Below the pieces are notes generated by a model. That model was not told the DNA's origin and made no database searches. It worked only from the letters and a program-made list of their open reading frames with translations. The position numbers and the translations under genes are program-made. DNA of 64,000 bases, from assembly GCA_030770425.1 (NCBI GenBank), contig JASJFT010000008.1, positions 248,001 through 312,000 of the forward strand, written 5' to 3'. Of the stretch, positions 34,289 through 46,816 are shown in pieces. Position 1 is the stretch's first letter. Each line of letters opens with the position of its first letter. The stretch comes from Darksidea phi. Its lineage: Eukaryota; Ascomycota; Dothideomycetes; Pleosporales; Lentitheciaceae.

Positions 34289-37200
34289 TCAAGTCCAAAA
34301 CTTGAAGATCCTACTCTTACTCTTCAAGAACTTCTTCGACGCTGGTGGGGTCCTGGAAGACTCGTCCCTTCTTGCGCTAGTCTCTCCGGTCTCCTTCCTC
34401 TTCTGCTTCTCATTTTCCTGGCTTCTCCCGGGATGCTCGACGTTCTCGCTCGGACGCAGCGTCGTGGGGTGGGATGCGCTGGGAGTAGTGTGAGTTTCAA
34501 CACGACTGCTCGTATCTATTCGCGGCAAACTGATAATGTGCGAGGAGAGACGGCGCGTCCGCTTCGGTTTGGGCGTGTTCTTGTCACTTAACCGCTCAAT
34601 ACCGGTGGCTCGGTTTGCAAGTCTTCGACGACGGCTAGATGGCCGTATGTCTTGGAGCTCGAAATCCGTCGGTAAGAACGCGGCGGGAGCGTTGTGAAAG
34701 TCAACCACTGCTGGAGCCGGACGGCGATCTGTAGTTGCACGCGCTCGTAGATTGCCTTGCGACATTTTGTGACCCCTACTGCCAAAGGAATCTTCCGAGC
34801 GTGTGTTGCTCATGCTCGAGAAGCTAGGGGAACGACGGGAGAAGTTGCTAGCAATGCTGGCCATGCTGAGCTTTCGCATCACAGAATTCGCCGAAGCACG
34901 AATCTGGTTCTCCACTCTACGGTTCCCCATTCCTGGGAAGGGTAGGGTGTCTTTCGTCCAAACATCTTCTAATGCTGTCTCCAAACGGATCCTCTCGGCC
35001 CTTCTCGGAGCTAAGGTAGGGACGTGATTGGCAGACAGGTGTGACTGTGACCGAGTAACCAAGTTGGGTGCAAACGTAGGCGGCGGCTGTGGCGTCTTCT
35101 GCGCTTGAGTGTTCTTGATAATGACTTGGGTCACATGCTGCTTGGATCCAAGCGTGGCAGCCCGGTGAACAGACATGCGCCGCACCAGGCTGTCTGCGTG
35201 GCCGAAGACAGGTCCGATAGATTTGATGTCCAAGGATAAGGATGAGAACATGTCTTGCATAGTGGACTGTCCCTCGACGAAATCATGCGTCTCGCATATG
35301 ATACGTTCGCGCAGTTGCTTCTTCCAAACCTCTTCTTCTTGGGCGGAGCAGCCACTTAAGATGATCTCATGTAAGCGATGACCGTGTTCAAACACTAGTT
35401 TCCAAGTATGTGGGGCGGTATGACATTGTAGGCCTGGAGGTTGTGAGCGATAGTACTCGTGGGGATGATGAAAACGTACCTCGCCCATTGTCTGACTCAT
35501 CGATGCTCCCATTAGCAAGAGCAATGGACGCAACGACATTGTACGGCGTCAAGAACCGACTAGTTGTTGCAAGTACTAGGCATGACTTGTACAGAACGCA
35601 GATCATGTACTGGCCTTTGGGGCGCTCTGGTGTCTGGTAAGCAACATGCAGCACGCCGCAGACGAGTACGTGGCCAAGCAATCGAAAGATAAGAGCCCGA
35701 GAGAACGTCTAAATCGCTTAGCAAAGTGCCATATATGGCTACATGGATACGCACTTGTTCTTGGAATGCCAATCGATCTTGTAATTGCCAAGTGATCTCA
35801 ATCAGTCGTCGCGTCTTCGGGTCGTCTTTCGCCTTGTTGACTTCACGAATCGTCTCTTGTAGTCGAAAGAGCGCCTTCTCAAGCTCCGCATGCGCCTCCG
35901 GATCATCGTAAACGGGTGTATGGCGGCACAGATCATCAAAGAGGAGGGGGTACTTGCACACTCTCTGGATAGGCTGACTAGTGTCAGCGGACTACAAATA
36001 TAGGCTTAGACGAAGGATATACCTTGATAAGCAGATCAGGAAAACTCAGAGCCTTCCGACCGCTCGACATTCGGTTGTTCTCGGATGCGACCACCTTTGA
36101 CAGCGCTTCGACTCCACGTTCGTATTCTTGCCAGCCGTGTAAACCTTTGCAGGTAGTGGTAAGATCTTGAGACATGGTTGTCCAGTGAGCTCCATATTCC
36201 TCATACGCGAAGAAGCGCTTCATCTATTGCAGCATCAACAATGCCCATTGCCTTTCTAATGTACACTTACATGCTTATTGAAGATTTTAGCAATGTCTCC
36301 AATCGTCTTGGTATCCGTTATCAAGCCTTGCGCTCGCCGATCAGGCGACCTGCCAATCTCGAGAGAATGCCTGATCCGTCGGGTGACTTTGTGTTCGGCA
36401 AAGCGTCCCGGCATCAAGTCTGCACTGTGAAAACGGATGTGTTTTGCTTTCGTTACGGGGAAAGTCTCATGATGCACGCTTTGGGTATAGTCCGCCTGAG
36501 GCACGGTCTGATGCAGCTCGGCGAGTAGATCTTCGTGTAGCTGCAGAATCTGAGAGATGTTCTGTTGAATGGATGCTCGTATCTGGGCTGGTAATGCAGG
36601 GATACCGGTTAAGATCATGAAATAATCCTGTGTATGGTGAGTCAGTCGTCAGCCCCAGTCGAATGAATGGATATATGTACATTGATCAAGACCTTTAGGT
36701 CCGCAATGTAGCTCTCTTCTGAGGAGATGAGCTCTTCGACAATCTTGCGACGCTGGACAGAACGTAACCAAGCGCTCTCATCAAGGATTGGCCCCAATGC
36801 TCTATGACTATCTGTCGATTTGCGGGCCTCCGAGTAGTGACTACTCCTATTTCCGAGCCGAACCTTGCCATGAAAGGCACCGGTGTCTGATCGAGGTGCA
36901 ATGCTTACGCTAGCCACCGTGATCGAAGCGGATTTGACAGCTGTCACGCAACCCAAGGACGACGACACAGATTCCGACATTCTGCGACCCGTTTCCCACA
37001 CTGGTACGAGTGATGGCTGTAGGCTTGCAAAACTGGCCTCGCCCTCGAACAACTCAACCGCTAACGCAGGCACTTCAGAGACGGGGTCTTTGCGTCTCTG
37101 CATGTGCCGGCGTCTCAGAGTACTCATCCATCGACGGAACGGTTGTGAATTGGCGGCAATGGCCATGAGTGCATCCACTGGCTCTGCAGGAGGTTCGCTG

Positions 37201-37736
37201 CCGGTATTGTCCGACCAGCGACCTTCTGGGAGTGGAATATGGATCGCTTCATAGAGATCGAAGAAGTCCGCGTCGTCATCAGTATTGCTGTCGACGATCA
37301 TAGGTTCCGGTGAGCTAGGATTGCTCTTAGAGGGCTCGGTGACGGGCTTAGTCTCCTTTGTCCGCTTCGAGTATGGATCGGAAGGTGTTGCAGCCGTCCG
37401 CGAGAAAGATGGCGGCGGCCGGTTGAGACCGCAACTTCGCTTCCGCGGTACATGATCATTGGATCTTGCTTGGCTTCCATGTACTCCCTCTGGTCCTAGG
37501 TCGAGCAGAGAGCGAGAGGTGAGTGGTGGAGGGGTGTTCTCGGCTCCACGGAGCCACTCGCCAGCTTTGTTGGAGCCAAGAGAGTAGAGAGAACATGCCG
37601 ATGCGTTTCGGGGTGTGATGTCGCGGAGAGCGCCAATGGCAAGGTCCTTGAGCGGAGAGCATGGCTGGAGATAGGGATTGTCGCTGAAGGAGCGCTTGAG
37701 AGGGCTCTGGGGCCGGAGGGAGAGCACGTAGGCCAT
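34289..37736 (-). CDS. Rho guanine-nucleotide exchange factor (DH-PH)
   Basis: Six exons: 37736-36681, 36627-36271, 36223-36023, 35973-35755, 35708-35480 and 35433-34289, in frame, 1068 residues. After about 325 low-complexity residues the DH domain begins (KIVEELISSEESYIADLKVL) and runs across exons 1-4, with the conserved C-terminal helix region PIQRVCKYPLLFDDL. A PH-like domain follows in exons 5-6 (GQYMICVLYKSCLVLATTS, WKLVFEHGHRLHEIILSGC). The C-terminal 300 residues are Ser/Arg-rich and probably disordered. DH domains load GTP onto Rho/Cdc42 GTPases at the cortex and so control polarity and wall synthesis; the GTPase served here cannot be told from sequence. Confidence 0.9.
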
Positions 37737-38490
37737 TTCGAAGTTGATAGCGCTCTAGGCACTCTTGCACAGGTTGGACGCGGGCGCATCAGGCGGCGTC
37801 ATGGGAGATAAATATTAATCTGATGCCACGGGCAATGGCTAAAGGAGAGACAAGTGGCTGAAGGAGTGTCAGAGAAGGCCCAAAGAAAGACAACGGTAGC
37901 AAATGAAGAAGGAAAGAAAGTAAGAAAGAAAGGAGGCTCGATGCCTGGGAAGGCGCTGAGAGATGCTGAGCATATGTAGGGAGAGGTTCACTGTTGAGAA
38001 TGAAGAGCTGCCGGCAAGGGCCGTCGCGTGTCGAGCACAGGCGCAAGGCACTGCTTATCCGGACGAGGCGACGCGTGGAGAACACGCTTTGGAGTCTTTT
38101 CAGGAGCTGCGAAATACTTCGTAAGGCGGTCGCCATCACGACGCTGCTGCCGACTGCGTAGTTTGTGTTGACGTCTGCAGGGCTGTTGCTACCATAGTTT
38201 TGTCGCGGTTCACTTGATTGAGCTAAAGATGAGAGACGGGTCGGCCGCCTTGCGGGCCCTCCTATCTATATTTACTCTAGCGATGAGCAGCTTGAGATGC
38301 TACGCGGTGCTTCGTGCAATGCAGTGAGAGGCGCGCTCTTGCATGGGGGGGAAGGTCTTAGTTCCCTAGCTAATAGAAGGCCCAAAGCGGACACGCTAGC
38401 AGTGCCCCTCCCCAGCATCTGAACCCCACCGTTTGTGCAGCTCCAGGCGGCGAGATCACTCGAGTCTCCGAGCACAACTCATTCAACCTC
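37737..38490. promoter_or_regulatory. Divergent intergenic region, RhoGEF / nas2
   Basis: 754 bp between two divergent start codons, so it should hold both promoters. It includes purine-rich tracts (37900-37930). No coding frame supported. Confidence 0.45.
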
Positions 38491-39339
38491 ATGGGAATAC
38501 GCATGGACGACCTTCACGCGCCGACAGTCTCTTCCGGGCCGACATCCTTGGGCTTCTCTAATGGCGTGCCCAAGGAGCAGCTGTCGCTTCAGGAGCTCAT
38601 CGCGGAGAAGGACAGTGTCGAGGCCGAGCTCAAGGCGCTGGGACAGGTGCTCGATTCAGTATGCACTGCGTCTATTCCGGAGGGGCTTGCGCTGATATGT
38701 GTCTATAGCACGGCGTCAATATGAACACTGGCCTGACGACCTTTGATGGCTTTCCGCGCGCAGACATCGATGTAGCCCAGAGTAGGCGCTTTGTGGCACC
38801 ACCGAGAAGCTATTCTAACAGACGCGGCAGTACGAACCACACGCGCCCGCATAGTACGGCTCAAGAACGACTACAAGGAGCTCATGTCGCGAATCGAGAA
38901 GGGCCTCCACGAGCACCACGCCCGACTACAGGAGCAGGCCCAGGACGGCACCGCAGCTTCCACCCAAGCTCTAGCAAGCAGCGCTGGTCCGACCGCCATC
39001 GAAGCGCCCTTCGCCAAGGTCAACAGCGTCGTCGCAGGCAGCCCGGCAGACTCGGCGGGACTGAGGGTGGGTGATAGCATAACCAAGTTCGGCTGGGTGG
39101 ACTGGACGAACCACGACAAGCTGGCACGCCTTGCGCAGGTGGTCTCGCAGAACCAAGGGGTGAGTAGGTGTCGTCAACCTCAGCTGGGACGTCGCTAACA
39201 GGCGTAGATTCCCATCGTGGTGAAGGCGCTGCGGCCCAGTGCCTCCGGCGGTCCGGCAGAGCCAGTCGAGATGCGCCTCACGCCACGGCAGAACTGGGGC
39301 GGAAGGGGGATGTTGGGGTGCAATCTGCTCCCGTTGTGA
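38491..39339 (+). CDS. nas2: 26S proteasome assembly chaperone Nas2 (p27/PSMD9)
   Basis: Four exons, 38491-38658, 38709-38781, 38831-39159 and 39208-39339, in frame to 233 residues. The N-terminal coiled-coil-like part (LSLQELIAEKDSVEAELKAL, DGFPRADIDVAQ, TTRARIVRLKNDYKELM) and the PDZ-like C-terminal half (PFAKVNSVVAGSPADSAGL, GDSITKFGWVDW, PVEMRLTPRQNWGGRGMLGC) are diagnostic for Nas2/PSMD9. It binds the C-terminal tail of the Rpt5 ATPase during assembly of the regulatory particle base. I used the ATG at 38491; one four codons further in frame would also serve. Confidence 0.93.
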
Positions 39340-39798
39340 TGTCACGCATCTTGATGACGAAAGCGAGGTTTGTGTGTCATTGCATGGAACGGAGTTTGGG
39401 TCACTGAGCATGATACCCGGCGTTGAACTGGGCTGTAGAAAATACACGGAAGTCCAGTGCATCGAGATTAGAAATCAATTCTCGTCCGCTGTTCACTGTC
39501 TTGCTGAGGCCTTCTTGCCTGCCTGCTGTTGCCTGTGTGAAGCCTAACTGTCGGTGCCAAGCCTCTGAACTCACCGCCCGGGCCGCCAACTCACGCAGCC
39601 ATAAAAACATCGCTGCTTGCCCCACGACACCGCACCCTCCAGCGCCCCTCCCTCCCCGCCTACGCTTAAAGGTACGCCCGCATCATCTGCAGCCACAATT
39701 TCGCACCTCTCAACCTCCACTGCAGCCCTTGCCTGACAATCGCCAGGTTCAGCGCAATCACAACATCAGAAGTCACCCCGCCACAACAAAGCGCAACG
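39340..39798. promoter_or_regulatory. gsp1 upstream region
   Basis: 459 bp between nas2 and gsp1 on the same strand. The last 200 bp are C-rich (CCACAACAAAGCG before the start), typical of highly expressed fungal genes. Confidence 0.45.
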
Positions 39799-40731
<933 letters not shown>

Positions 40732-41604
40732 ATACGCTCTTCACATACGCTCTCAGCCTTACAGGGCCCTCTAGACGAGCTGAACGCGTAATATGACATG
40801 AAACTGGGTATCTAGCAATCGGGATGGTGGGATTGAGCGGAGGAAATCATGGTTATGGACATATCTAGCGAAAATGGTAGATGAGAACGACGGGCGGAGG
40901 TTTCCTTCCCACATGGGATGCGCCGGATTAGCTGGCGCTTAACCGAATAGCTTAGAGGCTTGACACACATCTTAGTTTCGATTTCTGCATTTCCTATGGT
41001 GACAATGTGGGAAGCGATATTTTGGATGAGGCTAGCCCTACTCCAGGTTGAGTCGAGGCGCACATGAGTCGTTCGTGCCTAAATTTGTATATGCATGCAG
41101 CGACTTTGGAAGAGTTTTTCTGCTACCGAGCGGTTTGACGTCACTCGTCTATGCCCCACCTTTGATTGACAGCCTCAAAAAGAACGAGGCGCATTTGCCA
41201 GATGCTCAACTCACGCGGCCTATACTTGATAAAGTAAACATAGATTGCGAAAAAAAAAAATCCTTGGATTTACATCACTTTTACGGGACATCTAACATAC
41301 CCGCGTTTCGCTCTCACCAAACCTTATCCGCTTCCAAGAGTGATAGTCAAGAAAAATTCGTTATCCAAGCCAAAAAGCGCCAGATGATCGCATCAAACCT
41401 TCCATCAAACGAGAAAACAGGCCGTATCATGGGGGCTCTTTGGTATATGTGACAGCGTACATTCCACAAAGCTGTTCGGCGAGCCGAAGGGAAGAGAAGG
41501 AAGGGAATAGGGAAAGAGGTAGGGGATTGTCATAGCGTGGTGGGGTAAATATACATTAGCGAGAGGGAAGGAAGGAGAAAGTGGATCATAAGGGTTTGGG
41601 GTAA
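40732..41604. other. Intergenic spacer between convergent genes
   Basis: 873 bp of 3' sequence between gsp1 and the Zn2Cys6 gene. No supported gene. Confidence 0.45.
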
Positions 41605-43757
41605 CTAGGATTTTAACATGCTGTTTTCTTGTAGTTAGTGGCTTGTCCATTAGGAAGGGCCATGGGGGTACTCACGGAGTCAGGAGCGTACTATAAGTCT
41701 CCAGTGGCTCGCTTCCACCTTGTTCGATAACATCTCGAATGACGTCGTCTGGGGCGATGTTGTTCCACAAGTGAATACTCATCGCCTTCTTGCTGTTAAA
41801 GAGCGTATGCGCCACCCCGCGAACCTGACCCAACACGACGCTGGCGATGCCCCAGGTATGCGAGTATTGCTGCAGTGTACCGACGTCCAGGCGGATCGAT
41901 TGCTTGATGATATCGTCTTGGCCGTCGGGGACAAGGAAGGACCAGTAGGAGAGGTGGACTACAGACGCCATGACGACCACGCAGGTGAAGAAGGGCGTGT
42001 GGTGGACGAGGTTGCCGGGGAGTTTTATTAGCGACGAGATGTTCTCAGCCGAGGTAAGACATTTCGCCGTATGGATCTCTCTCGTTTGCGTCGGGAGCAG
42101 CACCTGGCCTGGCTGCACGCAGATATTCACATTCTCCACGCTTCCAAAGCCTAGATTAGAGCGCGGCCGGTGCAGCATTATTGTACTTCCGGCATTGACC
42201 ATGTGCGCCTGGAATAGCACCTCGTCGATGCGTCCGTCGTTGTTGACGATCTCGAGCTTGGAGGCGGGGAGATGCAAGCGCCAGTTTACTAGATACGAGT
42301 CTACGACGTCGACGGCGTGGTATTCGAATTGGGCGTCTAGACGCGAGACTTCGAAGACTTTGCCGAGGATGCGGATGGCGTCGATGAGGTAGGCGAAGGA
42401 GGAGAAGCTTATCTCCTCGCCGGCGAAGGCGCAGTCATCGTAGTCTTGGAGAGTCTGTGGGTAGGGGATGTGCTAGATAGGTGTTAGTGAGGAACATGTA
42501 GGACAGAAACTGTACTGAAGAGGTGAACTTACCCCTGAGAAGTAGTTGTCGTTCTCGCATGGAAGCGGGACATTGGTTGGAATGTCCTTCAGTCTGAATT
42601 GTACGCCGGGGTTGACAGCTGACAACATGCCGTTGACAGTATACATGGACCACCAAGTCCGTCTCCACATCTCCTCTAATTGCCGATCGTTGTTTCCATT
42701 CATGATAGCAAAATCCATGCGGTTCATACCAAGCTCCAGTGTTAAATTTTGCGCTATTGCAAAAATCTGGGACGCTCTTGGGACCTCGTTATTTGCATGT
42801 AGCCCAATAGAGAAGAGCATGAGAGCCTGAACAGAGTAACCGTCTCTTGGATAGCTTCCGTTGTTGATGGCTCGATTCAAGGCATCCTTGAACATGTCTG
42901 TTGGGATCTCAGGGAGGAAGCTTGCTCCAATATACTGGACGGCATGCTCTAGCAGCGGCGTTCGTCTTTCCTTGAACAGTGAAACCAGCCGACCCTGGGG
43001 TAGGCAAAAGGGATGTGCGTTGTAGAAGTAATGAAAGAACGATTGAATGGCCGTTGGTGGGCCGAGATGTCCAAACTGGTTCAGTCTGTGCGTCCCATTC
43101 AGGTTGAGTTGCTCTGGCGCATGCACAGGTGTAGACGCTGCTGCAATCATTCCCATACCATTGGGGGCGGTGCTCAGTTGGTTTACCACGGCAAGCTCAG
43201 TGCTGAAAGCAAATTCTGGTGATAGCGATTGCACGCTTTGAGTTGTCAGATTGGTGTTTATCAGTGTAGTTTGGAGTATTGCGCTGCCTTCTTGCCCTAC
43301 TAAGCTGTTAGATCTCTCTTAGAGAAGAGAGTAGTGACGCACCTGGTGGCGCGGCAGTACCGTTCTCTCCAGGCCTCTTCCTCTTCCCTTTCCAGCCACG
43401 GCGAGATTTGATATAAGTGCAGTCAACTCCATCAGCTCTACATCTCGAACATCGAATGCCTCCATCGCACTTTAAATGTCGGTTTCGGCACGGGACACAT
43501 GCGACCGCGACAGAGGCTCTGCTTTGAGGGTTGCTTTGGGCACTCTGACCACCTTGCGCGTTTTTTCCGCTCTCAGATCGTGGTGTCTGGGCTGGCGGCG
43601 TGAAACTATTCACGCTATCCTGAGTTGTAGAGCTGCTGGGCGTGGGTGAGAGCTGCTGGGCCAAAGGCGACGAGTCGGACGAGTCTTGGTACCAAAGAGT
43701 GGGATCTACGGCGCCCGAGGCGGGAATATTGGATGCAGGATACGGCTTGGAGGCCAT
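41605..43757 (-). CDS. Zn(II)2Cys6 transcription factor with fungal-specific TF domain
   Basis: Four exons: 43757-43343, 43296-42533, 42472-41676 and a 16-nt last exon 41620-41605; 663 residues. Residues 87-113 form the binuclear zinc cluster (C-x2-C-x6-C-x5-C-x2-C-x6-C, reading ACVPCRNRHLKC then CSRCRADGVDC), followed by a basic linker (RRGWKGKRKR). Exons 2-3 carry the fungal-specific regulatory domain (HYFYNAHPFCLPQG, MWRRTWWSMYTVNGML). The last intron has a GTGAGT donor, an ACTAACT branch site and an ACAG acceptor; without it the protein would end four residues earlier. The gene lies 0.9 kb from uge3, so it could regulate the polysaccharide cluster, but nothing in the sequence proves this. 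Confidence 0.92.
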
Positions 43758-44689
43758 GACTAAGACGTGAAATGTCGTCGAGCGCTATGCGCCCTCTTTT
43801 TCCCGAGTGTTGACAGGTGTTATGGCATGTGAATTGGGTGAAAGTGGATGTCGAGATACAAGGCCCACTCTCATTAAGAGCTCCAATGTTTGAAGGTGCG
43901 GGCAGATCACGTGCAAGAGATTGGCGCCGATCTAAGCCCAATACTGTCGCGTAACCAAAGACGAGAACGCAAACGTCGGCTCCTTGCATGATTCAATGTA
44001 TTGGCTGCCAACGCTTTTTCCTTTGTTACATTTTTGCGGGTGGCACCCCTCGGTTGACTACATTTATCGGATTCGTTTCCATCGCTCGACGACGAAAACG
44101 CCACGTCCGAGCAAGTTCGAAGCGTTTCACGACATCAAGCGTGCGTGGGTTCGTCTTATCTCTGGAAAGCTATTTCGCCACCTCAAGAATCCCCGCATCG
44201 CCCTAATGACAGATCCTCGCGGGCCTCGCAGCTCTCGGCAGTAGTAGCCGGACACATGGGTTTCGGTGTTTGTTTGTTGCCGTGCCATTTTTCGTGTCGT
44301 CAGCTCCTGATCGGTTTGATTGCAGCCGAATACGAATGTGTTAGCCTGCAGACAGATGTCACGGGAAGTACACGCGTCGTTCTCGATTGGTATGAGAGTC
44401 TGCACTATATCAACCTCGCTGTCCGGCTTCTGCAGTGCCTCTTCAGGTTACGCAACTCTCATGGGCAGCTGTACAGAGATATGTTTGATTATACCAGGTG
44501 GTCCTGGTGTCGCACTGAAGGTACCAAATCTATAGAACCTTTACAAGAAGATGCGCTGATGCAAGAACGATAGCGAACACCTAACACCATGCAAAAACCA
44601 CCTCAAACAGTACTGTATGTCGATTTTGAAAGGTGGGTATCATCCCCATCGAAGCTCGCCATCCATGCTTTTATAGTGCTTTCTCAATA
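43758..44689. other. Intergenic region between the regulator and uge3
   Basis: 932 bp containing the upstream region of the Zn2Cys6 gene and the 3' side of uge3. No conserved frame. Confidence 0.45.
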
Positions 44690-46236
44690 TTAGCACTGCA
44701 TCTGGTCGGATACCTGCGGACATCTTTCTTTTGTAAAGTTCCAGACGTCGACCGAACAGTCTTTGAGCGTCTTTACTGCCTTCCACTCGAGTTCAGTCTC
44801 TGCTCGACGGACTTCGGCCACGCAGAACCCTACGTCGCCGGCTCTCCGACCGACCTCTCTCGCAGGTATTTTTCGACATGACGTCTCTTCGAGGCTGCGG
44901 AGCACTTCCCGAACCGTATGGCCGCGTCCCGTTCCTGTTACATGTCAGGGCCGGTGAGATAGGCAGAGGAACGAGGAAGCTTACCAAGGTTGTAGGCTCG
45001 AAACGGAGCCTTGATGCGGCCAGCAGCGGAGGCGGCCAAAGCCGCGACGTGTCCCCTTGCTAGATCAACGACGTGGATGAAGTCTCGAACGGCCGTCCCA
45101 TCTGGCGTACTCCAGTCGGTGCCGAAAATGTCCAAAACCGGCTTAGTGCCTGTCAAGACGGTGGCGATCACTGGGATCAGGTTACTTGGTCTTTGTCGAG
45201 GATCTTCGCCTAGCAGCCCGGATTCGTGGCATCCAACCTTGTACCACCTTTAGTTACACATATATTTCCAAAGGTCGGGTATACTCACAGGGTTGAAGTA
45301 TCGCAAGGCTGTTATAGACCAAGAGGGATCTGACCGCGCAATATCCGCGAGGATCGATTCACACATGAACTTCGAACGACCGTACGGTGAGGTTAAACCC
45401 AAGACTCCCGGGCTGAGCTGGTGCTCGAAGCCATCGTCGTCGTGGTAGGTTTCCGGGTGGTGTACGCACAGCTCTTCGCGGAGCGGGACTCCACAGTTTG
45501 CGCGCTCGCCATAGACTGTCGCCGAAGAAGAGAACACGAAATTCTTGATCCCAAACTCTTCGAGCAGACTAAGAAAGTCGACAAGCCCGCAGACATTGTT
45601 GCTGTAGTATCTCAGAGGCATTCGGATGCTCTCTTCAACTGACTTGTATGCAGCGAAATGGATGACTCCAGAAATCCGAGACTCTCGTCTGAGTGGTGTT
45701 TCAGGCGTGTCCTCTGGCTGCATGTCGATACCTGAGTCGGTACGATGAAGAGCTGAGAAGGGGAATCGCGCCGGAGCGGATTCGATTGGTGCAGACGTTT
45801 TTGCCTTATTGCTGATGGCGTAGGACGAGTATTCGGCGAGTATCGACCTCATATGTGGGCTCCGGTAGTCGAGTTGTCGAAAATGTAGGGCAGGCATTGG
45901 CCTTTGTAATGTCGCAAAATGCTCTGTGGCTAGGACTTCGATGCGCTGCAACACGCTCTCGTAAGAGTTGCTTAGGTCGTCGATAACCAGAACGTTGTAG
46001 TTCGCCTTCAGCAACTCAAGTACGGTGTGCGATCCGATATATCCGAGCCCCCCTACTACCATAATGAACGATGCGCTGGCACCTCCAATATCGAGAGGGT
46101 CTGCAGCGACATCGTCATCGAACAACAGCGACCTTTGCGTACCCGGAGTGCTGACGGCTTCGGCCGTTTCGGACACGGACGAAGAGAACGTCGAAGGGGA
46201 TGAGAATCCCCTCTCCGTGACGGGAAAATATTCCAT
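44690..46236 (-). CDS. uge3: UDP-glucose/UDP-GlcNAc 4-epimerase of the GAG cluster (Uge3-like)
   Basis: Three exons, 46236-45289, 45237-44985 and 44934-44690, in frame to 481 residues. It is an extended SDR enzyme: NAD-binding GGLGYIGSH at about residue 63, VIDDLSNS, HFAAYKSVEESI, the active-site SSSATVYG and the Tyr-Lys pair SPYGRSK, then LRYFNPVGCHESG, RDFIHVVDLARGHV and a C-terminal LEWKAVKTLKD. GalE-type enzymes interconvert UDP-Glc/UDP-Gal or their N-acetyl forms; Uge3 of A. fumigatus supplies UDP-Gal and UDP-GalNAc for galactosaminogalactan. Unusual: about 58 extra N-terminal residues and a polar insertion of about 45 residues (between SILAEYSSYA and ISGVIHF). Assignment to Uge3, as opposed to the housekeeping Uge5, rests on gene order. 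Confidence 0.88.
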
Positions 46237-46816
46237 GGCGACTCGAGAGGTCAGAGACAGGATGACGAGGAGAGAAAGTACTTGTCCTATTGCGACCCAA
46301 GATCGGTACCTGCCAATATCTTATATATGTTGAAGCTTTGCTGACCTTGCTAGGCACGACTCCAATTAGGCAGAACATATGCGATGCGAGTTCTTCCTAG
46401 TACCACTCAATATTGGTATGCTGAGCCGCCCTTGGCATGCTCCGGCCTTTTCATCCCGAATTTGTTCTGGTCGGTAACTTGGTCCTTCGGTCTAGCACTC
46501 TCGAATATAGTCCTTGTTCGGCTAATCCCTGCTCAATATGTACGGCACCACGCTCGACTACCCACCGCATTTCGCTTACAGTGCCGTGGTTTCCAGAGAC
46601 TTCTATCGATTTTGGAACATGCAAGCTGACTTTTCTCTGCAGTACCAACCCGCCTCTTCGCCGCTCCGTCCCCGGGTTTGGCTCCTGATCCACTGCCGCC
46701 CAACGTTTCTTGTCAGCCTATGCCGAGCACGAATGGCATAGCCAACCATTTTTACACGTACTTGATTCCCTCGTTAATGCGCTGGCGTTGGCAAAACCAT
46801 TCGTTCACTGGCAGCT
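46237..46816. promoter_or_regulatory. Divergent region, uge3 / sph3 pseudogene
   Basis: 580 bp between the uge3 start and the first recognisable sph3 codons. The sph3 N-terminal signal-anchor exon should lie here. A plus-strand stretch at 46679-46800 has protein-like sequence, but I could not join it in frame. Confidence 0.4.
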
